A program made the position numbers and the translations under genes. Of a DNA stretch of 47,910 nucleotides, positions 41,822-47,910 are shown piece by piece. Position 1 is the stretch's first letter. Every line of letters begins with the position of its first letter. The stretch comes from Acanthamoeba lenticulata (lineage: Eukaryota > Discosea > Longamoebia > Acanthamoebidae): contig NAVB01000285.1 of NCBI GenBank assembly GCA_002179805.1, positions 1 to 47,910 of the forward strand, in the 5' to 3' direction. Below the pieces are notes generated by a model. That model ran no database searches and was not told the origin of the DNA. It saw nothing but the letters and a program-made list of their open reading frames with translations.

Positions 41822-44286
41822 ATGTACGTCCAAACTTTTACTCATCGCTTCGTTCTTTTTCTTCTCCACTTTGTGTCCGCGGTTTTGCCGCAACGTGGGT
41901 TTGCCTTTACCGTCTTGTTACACACACGGACCGTTGGTGACCTTTGTACGATTTGTCATGCTGCAGGAGTGGCGGATCCGACAGCTGCGACGTCCTCATC
42001 GTCGGCTCCGGCCTGTCCGGTCTGACATCAGCCTACCGAGTGCTGCAGGTAATATTTTTCTCTCAACAAAATCTATTTCTGGAGAGATATAAAACTGGTG
42101 GTCTGCCATTGGCGGCCAGAAATAGTGGTGTCCTCGGTCATAACCTTATTTGTGCGCTGTTGCAAGCTAAGGCCTCAAGCCTAGATCGGTCACACAATTG
42201 TGTGCTGACCTGCGCGTGTTTCTGGAACAGGCTGATTGCACACGCAGCGTTGTCGTCACCGACGCCCTGGACTACTTCGGCGGCCGCACAAAGTCGATCG
42301 ACATGCCCGAGTACAAGACCAAGGTTTCTGTTGGTACGTCTTGTGCCCACATTACGTGTTGTTGTTTCCTTCACAGCTCCTTTCTCACTCGCTGTTTTTT
42401 TCTATGCTCAGGTGGCACTTTCTCGTTGTTCGAGCACCACGACACGCTTAACTTGGCCCGAGAAGTCGGTTGTTATCCCGAACTGAACTTGCCCATCTCG
42501 GGCGTCAACTGGAACCTCTTCAGCCAGGACCTCGTTGGCTACTTGAGCACACCGTTGGGCCTGCCGCTCTTCCTCGAGCTCATGTGGAAGGGCTCCAAGG
42601 TGGTCAACGGCGGTCAGATCCTGTGGGACTGCAGCACAGCCCGCAAGCTGGACAAGATGTCGCTCGAGACCTGGATCAACAACCAGTCGCTCCTCAAGGA
42701 GCTCAACCCCAACTTCACGCGCGAGTTTTTCTACCTCTTGGAGACATGTACGTTTCATTTAGTCTTTTGCTTTATTTTTTTTCTTTTTCTTGCCTCACCA
42801 ACGTACACAACACTCAGACCCCGACCTGGCCACGGTGTCGGCCCTGCAGTGCGCCATCGCCTTGTGGGTGCGCTTCCGGGGCATCCCGCGAAATGGCTTC
42901 GAGCTCCCGCCGCAGACCCTGCGATGGGAGGGCGGCACGGGCGTCTTCACCAGCGCCCTGGTCGACTTGCTCCGCAGCTTCGGCCCCAACTTCCGCCTTC
43001 TGCTCAACTCGCCCGTGGACCAAATCGTGCAGCCCCAACTGGGCGAGGCCACCGACGACGCCTTCCCGGTCAAGGTCACCATCAATCAAGACCGCACTCG
43101 CAAGACCGTGATTCGGGCCAAGTACGTCATTGTGGCCACGTCGCCGCTGGCCTGTGCGCCGCGCAGCCGAGGCGGCAACATAGAGTATCAGCCCAACCTG
43201 CCCAACGACGCGACGATGCTGTTCAGCGCCATCAACGCCACGCCCACCGTGGCCCTCAACATCCTCGTCATCTACGAGCGGCCCTGGTGGCGCAAGTACG
43301 GCGGCATCATGACCCTGCCCGAGTACTCGCGCCACGTCCACGAGAAGGGCGTCTACGGCAACGTGGTCGACGGCTCCATGTCGGGCGACGACGTGTTTGG
43401 CGTCGCGCGCATCTTCTGCGACTCGCGCCGCGTCGAGAACTGGGCCGAGGATGAGATCAAGGCCGGCGCCATCGACTTCCTCAAGAAGCTCTTCCCCACC
43501 GATGAGCAGGTGCGACTCGTGGAGAACTTTGTCGAGATCCGCATCTGGAACTGGAACAACACCAAGCCCACCCTGCCCGGCGTCACCTTCACCTTCCCGC
43601 CCTCGGGCGCGCTGTCCACCTACGGCCACGCCCTCACGCAGCCCCACGGCCGCATCCACTGGGGCGGCTCCGAGCGCTCCGTCTGGGGCTCGGGCTGGAT
43701 GGAAGGCGCCGTCGAGCGGGGCAACGACGTCGCCCAGGAGGTCCTGCGCGAGGCCGGCTGGGTTCCGGCCGACTACGACGTGCGCAACCACGGCTTTATC
43801 GCGGCCAAGTCCGCCGGCGCTTCGCCGATGGCGTTCCTGAGCGAGCCCCCCAGCGATGACGAGTTCAGTGACGATGACGACATCGACTCGGAGTGGACGG
43901 AGCTGATCCCCGACGCTGGCTCGGCCAAGCCCAAGAAGAGCGAGTCGAAGACTGCTAAGTCCGCGCCAGCTGTTTCCAGCGGCGCCGAGAGGAGCTTTGT
44001 CCCCAAGACGAGGCTCGACCTGGTGGCCCACCTGTTCACCGACGAGCAGCACCGGACGATGAGCTATCAAGCCAAGCTCGACCACTTGGGCCGCATCGAG
44101 AAGTCCGCCGACGGGTCGCCCCACTGGATCTCGCCACAAGCATGCCTTGCGGCCCTCAAAGAGTTGCACGACATCAAGCTCCACAAGTCCGACAGCGCAG
44201 CGTGCGACGGCGGTCGCCTCTTCGCGTGCCCAGCCGGCCGGGCAGCGGGCGATCTGGAGAAGGCCAGCGGCTGCGTTCTCTGCTGA
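41822..44286 (+). CDS. Flavin-containing amine oxidase (MAO/LSD-type fold) with C-terminal CaaX-like box
   Basis: The model 41822-41823, 41967-42048, 42231-42333, 42412-42747, 42818-44286 gives 663 aa in phase. The start codon is split: AT at 41822-41823 joins G at 41967 across an intron, giving MSGGSDSCDVLIVGSGLSGL. The FAD Rossmann motif GSGLSG (14-19) and the GGRTKS block are intact, as is the C-terminal FAD signature HGRIHWGGSER followed by SGWMEGAVERGND. These define the flavin amine oxidase family that oxidises primary or polyamines. After the catalytic domain there is an acidic, disordered segment (SDDEFSDDDDIDSEW), a small helical region with WISPQACLAALKELHD, and the terminal residues CVLC, which fit a CaaX prenylation box. 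Substrate and location are inferred only. No upstream in-frame ATG exists in the preceding exon. Confidence 0.8.
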
Positions 44287-44719
44287 GCACCGCCTGCCTT
44301 GGTCGTCTTGTACTTTAAAGTGGTGTGAGAGTTTAGTCTTGTGTACATAAAGCTTTCCTCAACCAAAACACTGTCTTCTTGCCTCTTCTTGAACCAATAC
44401 CTTACATTCCGACCAAAAGAAGGCAAGCGGTTTTAGGGTGCAAAACCGAAACAGCCAAGTTCGCCGGAAGTGTGTTGTGCACCCAAAACCGCACCAGCAT
44501 GAAATTGCTCACGCAAAACGGCTTGGGCCAAGGCACACATCTCGCCCATTTCGTTTCAAACAAAAACAACTGGGGCACCCCCTTGCACAGCCTCTTAACG
44601 GCTGCATACCCCTGCAAGGTATGTGCCAGCAACCTCTTACAGCACACCACAATCGAGATGGCGACTAATTGCAGTTAGGTTCGAAATCTGCAGATCGAGG
44701 ACAGATATAGCAATTACCA
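44287..44719. other. Intergenic region
   Basis: 433 bp between the amine oxidase stop and the chorein-domain gene. It contains the amine oxidase 3' flank and the next promoter; no RNA gene or repeat is recognised. Confidence 0.55.
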
Positions 44720-47700
44720 ATGGCTCGTTGGATTGCTGAGAAGATCGGCAAGGTACATCCTTGACGATTCATGTGTGCTCGCTACCCACTTGCTGATGAG
44801 TACATCAACCACGGGGGGGGGGCTGCCTGCACGTGATGGTGCACGATCTTGCAGGACTTCTTGAAGAAGCTCTTGGGTGACTTCGTGGTGCTTTCCAACT
44901 TCAGACTCGATCGAGTGGATGGCGTCTTCACAGGCACTCTTGAAGAGTTGCAACTGAAAGACGTTGTGCGTGCTGCTCTCATTCCCTCCCCACTTACTTC
45001 CTCTCAAGCGTCGGCCCCTCCTCCCTTTGGCAGGAGATCAACACGCTGCTGGCTGATGTGCCGCTCAAGCTCGCCAGCGGTCGAATCGGTAAGGCCACAG
45101 CTGAGCTCTCCTTCAGAAAGGTTCGTCCCTTCTCCATCGTCATTGATGTGTCTCGTCTCCCCAAAGGCTCGCCGGCGAGCATGAACCAAAATACCAATCG
45201 TTATCTTCTCGCTCTTCCTCTTGTCTTGCAGGACTGTCGCCTCCACCTGGACGGCGTGGAGCTCTTCTTCCTCGTGAATCCTGATACGTTGGCTCTTCTC
45301 AAGCTGCAGCTCGAGGAGAGGCAGATGCGCGAGCGCCCTGGCGAGGCCCCCAACATCAGGCAATCGGATGGCGCCTACCAGATGGACCCTTCCTTTCTTC
45401 TCGAAACCGAGGACGACGCCAGCAGCGACGACGGCGGCGGTGATCATGACGATGATCAGGACGAGGAAGAAGACAATACCACCGACGACGACGACGACGG
45501 CGAGCCGGGCAAACAAAAGGGCGTCCCGTCGCCAACGCAGCAGAAGCGGCAGAGCGCAAGTCGCAAGGCCGCTGCGTCGAGCACGTTTCAGGCGCTCAAG
45601 GAGAAGATACGCGAGATTCTTCGGCGAGTGGAGCACGTCGAGGTGAGCGACCTGCACGTGCTTCTGCTGACCGAGGAGGACCGAGGCAAGCGCGAGCTCC
45701 ACCTCCACTTTGAGCATCTGCGCTATGCCGACGCCACGCCGCAGCCTGCCGGCAGCGCACCAACGCCAACTGTGTCGCCCAAGCCCGCCTCGTCGTCGGC
45801 CTCGTCGTCATCACCGTCATCGTCGTTCAAGCGCGGTACGGACAGCAGCGAGAGCGTTGCCGCTGGAAGTCGCAAGGTGGTCAAGACGCTCGAGGTCGAA
45901 GGCTTCAAGGTGGTGGCCGAAGAGTTTACCATGAACGGCGACCAAGTCGTGGAGCTCAAGTCGACCAAGTTGCTCCACATCTCGGTGGATCCGCGCCACG
46001 CCGCGCGCGCCCAGCTTCAGCGGGCCCACGGCGGAGCGGCCGCAGCGCAGCAGGCTACGGCGGCGGGCCGGCTGACGATCAACCTCACCCTGGGCCAGAC
46101 GGTGACGATCGACGAAGTCGACATCGCCTTCGACAAGCACCGCATCGACGCCGTGCTCTCGCCTCGACACCTCAAGTTTATGCTCGACCTCGCCGCGCGA
46201 CTCGGTGCCACCGAAGTCCCCAAACCGCCGGACGATGCCGGCACGCCGGCGGCTGACGCTTCCGCTGCTACTGCGCCCACCACCGGCGGCTACTCGGCCC
46301 CGGTCTACGCCTTCCCCAAGTGCACGATGCGTTTCTTGCGCGGAAGCGTGATCCTTCTGGAGAAGGACTCGCCCGTCCAGCCCGCAGGCCAAAGGCTTGA
46401 CCTCAGCGGCAGCGGTGGTGGACGCGGGGGCTACGCCTCCTCGCTCACGACCTCGATGTCATCGTCGCTGTCCATGTCCTTTTCCTCGCCCTTGCAGACA
46501 TCGATGTCGCAGCGCGAATTCGCGCCATTTGACAACGTGCCCCGCATCGCGTGGAGCTTCGACGAGGCCGTGATCGCCGTGTCCTCTGGCCTTCTCCCGC
46601 CACGGCCCGGCAGCCATCAAGACAAGCAGGCCTCCGGTGCTCGTGCCCCGTCGCCGCCGCCCTCGCCTTCGTCGCTCATGTCGCGCCGCCGGTCGCTGCT
46701 GGCGCTGCCGCCTCCACCTCGCGTGACGCCGCCGTCGTCGCAACTGCTGGTCGAGGTCCGCATGAAGGACTGCGACCTCGTCGAGTATGGCGGCGGACGC
46801 GCCAATCAGGGCGACGTAGGCGGCAAGAAGGAGGAGCTCTTCCGGTTGGACATCATCAAGCTCGGCCAGAAGGAGATTGTGGATGGCGAGGAGGAGAATG
46901 ACGAGTATGCGGACGCCACCGAGGGAGGCGAGAAGGACCACGTCATGGTCCGCTTCAAGAAGAAGCTGCGGATCGAGGAGAGGGAGGTGGAGCCCACCCC
47001 GGCCCAGTCCTTTGACGACATCGACGCCGAGGAGCTGGCCGAGGGTGGCGCCAGCTGGCTCAACGGCGACGGCGGCAGCGGGCAGTACAGATGGCACAGC
47101 AACAACGGCGAATCGGCGGCCAACAAAGCCGAGACGGAGCTGATGGTGTGGGAGGAGACCAGACTGGCGGTCGAGACGGCCAATCTCGACATGGAGGTCG
47201 ACACCAAGATTGCTGAACGACTCGCCCGATTCTTCTCGGCGCTCGACTCGTCCACGCCAATGTCTCCGCCGTCTTCGCCGCCTCCGCCTGTATCATCGCC
47301 TCCCCCGGAGGGAACCTCGACTTCCGCTTCCTCTTCCATTGCGCCGCCGTCGCCGCTGGAGCTGTCGCCTGAACGGCGCGAAGTGTACGAGAAGGAGGTT
47401 CAGCGGCTCCGCGACCGCGCAGCCCACCAGGCCCGCCAGGCCTTTGACCACTGGGCGGTGCAGCGCGATTTCTCCATCGACGTCGGCGCCCGGCGGAAGC
47501 TGCGGCTGCAGGTTCACTTTTATGATCCCGTCGACGGCAAGCGACGGGCCGACAAGCTCGATCTGCTCCTCTTTGACTGCGCCAAGATCCGCTTCGCCAC
47601 GTGTCTCTCCTCTCTGGAATCGTCCGATGATCGTACGTGCCTCCTGCCGTTCAATTTTATGGAAAATGCTTCTGATTTCTTTGTCTTTTTTTATTATTAT

Positions 47701-47910
47701 TTTGCAGGGCTTCGTGAGGCATACCAGGGCGCGACCATCCTCGAGTTTGATTTTGAGAACGCCATCGCCACCATCACTTCCCCGCGCGGTTCGTAATGTT
47801 TCATTTATTTGACTTTTGTTTTTATTTATTTATTTATAATGTATTTCCTGTTTCTGTTGAAAAGCTGATTTCGCGGGATGCGCAGGCTACCCCAAGGAGC
47901 CCTTTTTCCG
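44720..47910 (+). CDS. Chorein N-terminal domain protein (VPS13/BLTP-type bridge lipid-transfer protein), 5' part
   Basis: Exons 44720-44752, 44855-44965, 45034-45120, 45232-47632, 47708-47788 and 47886 to beyond the window keep one frame (over 912 aa so far). The N-terminus has the chorein pattern: an amphipathic start (MARWIAEKIGKDFLKKLLGD), then FVVLSNFRLDRVDGVFTGTL, LEELQLKDVEINTLL, DVPLKLASGRIGKATAEL. Such proteins form a hydrophobic groove that moves phospholipids between membranes at contact sites. The rest of exon 4 alternates beta-rich segments with disordered Ser/Pro/Asp-rich inserts (SDDGGGDHDDDQDEEEDN region, SSASSSSPSSS) and later RALRDRAAH-like helices. The gene continues to the right, so the family member (VPS13, BLTP3-like or other) cannot be fixed. 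A 10-base G run lies in intron 1. Confidence 0.75.

Noticed and set aside
42814..44184. 456-aa reverse-strand ORF
   Set aside because: Antisense to the amine oxidase exon, which carries clear FAD motifs in the sense frame.
1..47910. Transposon, integrated virus or CRISPR array
   Set aside because: No terminal repeats, reverse transcriptase, transposase, integrase, capsid-like ORF or regular spaced repeats were seen.

Overview
The window looks like nuclear DNA of a free-living amoeba, most probably Acanthamoeba or a close relative. The signs are GC-rich coding sequence, almost every gene split by many short introns (mostly 60-110 nt, with donors such as GTACG and GTGCGT), very small intergenic gaps, and a receptor that combines phosphate-binding-protein-like domains, a transmembrane segment, two kinases and a cyclase. 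That last architecture is characteristic of Acanthamoeba signalling genes. A complete spliceosomal U2 snRNA gene confirms a nuclear eukaryotic genome. I saw no bacterial operon, CRISPR array, tRNA gene, viral gene or intact transposon. I built exon models by hand from splice motifs, frame continuity and family homology. Nearly all of them close in frame with exact codon phase.

Layout, left to right. 1-222 (-): a truncated low-complexity gene. 425-3175 (-): a fusion of an RlaP-like nucleotidyltransferase and a T4 Rnl1-like RNA ligase domain. 3276-3695 (+): LAMTOR3. About 4440-4625 (+): U2 snRNA. 5032-6371 (+): WBP4-like splicing factor. 6463-7544 (+): peroxisomal enoyl-CoA isomerase. 8073-9502 (+): p62/NBR1-like autophagy adaptor. 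10238-13052 (+): Ste20 kinase with a CRIB-like motif. 13692-19539 (+): a 1,689-residue Ada3-like protein. 19828-20200 (+): small HMG-box protein. 21090-21395 (-): small orphan. 21555-22818 (-): AT-hook/coiled-coil/PAS regulator. 22914-29309 (-): the 18-exon receptor kinase-cyclase-kinase. 29647-about 30104 (+): small uncertain gene. 30009-31648 (-): O-methyltransferase. 31846-about 32240 (-): uncertain fragment. 32311-35388 (+): second nucleotidyltransferase/ligase-like paralogue. 35440-37342 (-): BAR-SH3 protein. 37427-39948 (+): cytochrome P450. 40064-40760 (+): small coiled-coil protein. 41822-44286 (+): MAO-like flavin amine oxidase ending in a CaaX-like box. 44720->47910 (+): chorein-N (VPS13/BLTP-like) lipid-transfer protein running off the right edge.

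These are mostly independent housekeeping, signalling and membrane genes, not one pathway. Some share themes: U2 and WBP4 (splicing), LAMTOR3 and the p62-like adaptor (lysosome/autophagy), BAR-SH3 and the chorein protein (membranes), and the receptor and Ste20 kinase (signalling). Several neighbours are divergent with only about 85-340 bp between start codons (425-3175/LAMTOR3, BAR-SH3/P450, receptor/29647 gene), so bidirectional promoters are likely.

The most interesting observation is the pair of RlaP-ligase fusions near both ends of the window. Both keep the nucleotidyltransferase signature and the overall ligase fold, but both have lost the ligase nucleophilic lysine and the conserved glutamates of motifs III and IV. 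They look like RNA-repair-derived pseudo-ligases. Also notable are two GC-AG introns with the same GCACGTT donor, a start codon split by an intron in the amine oxidase gene, and poly-C runs beside several 5' splice sites.
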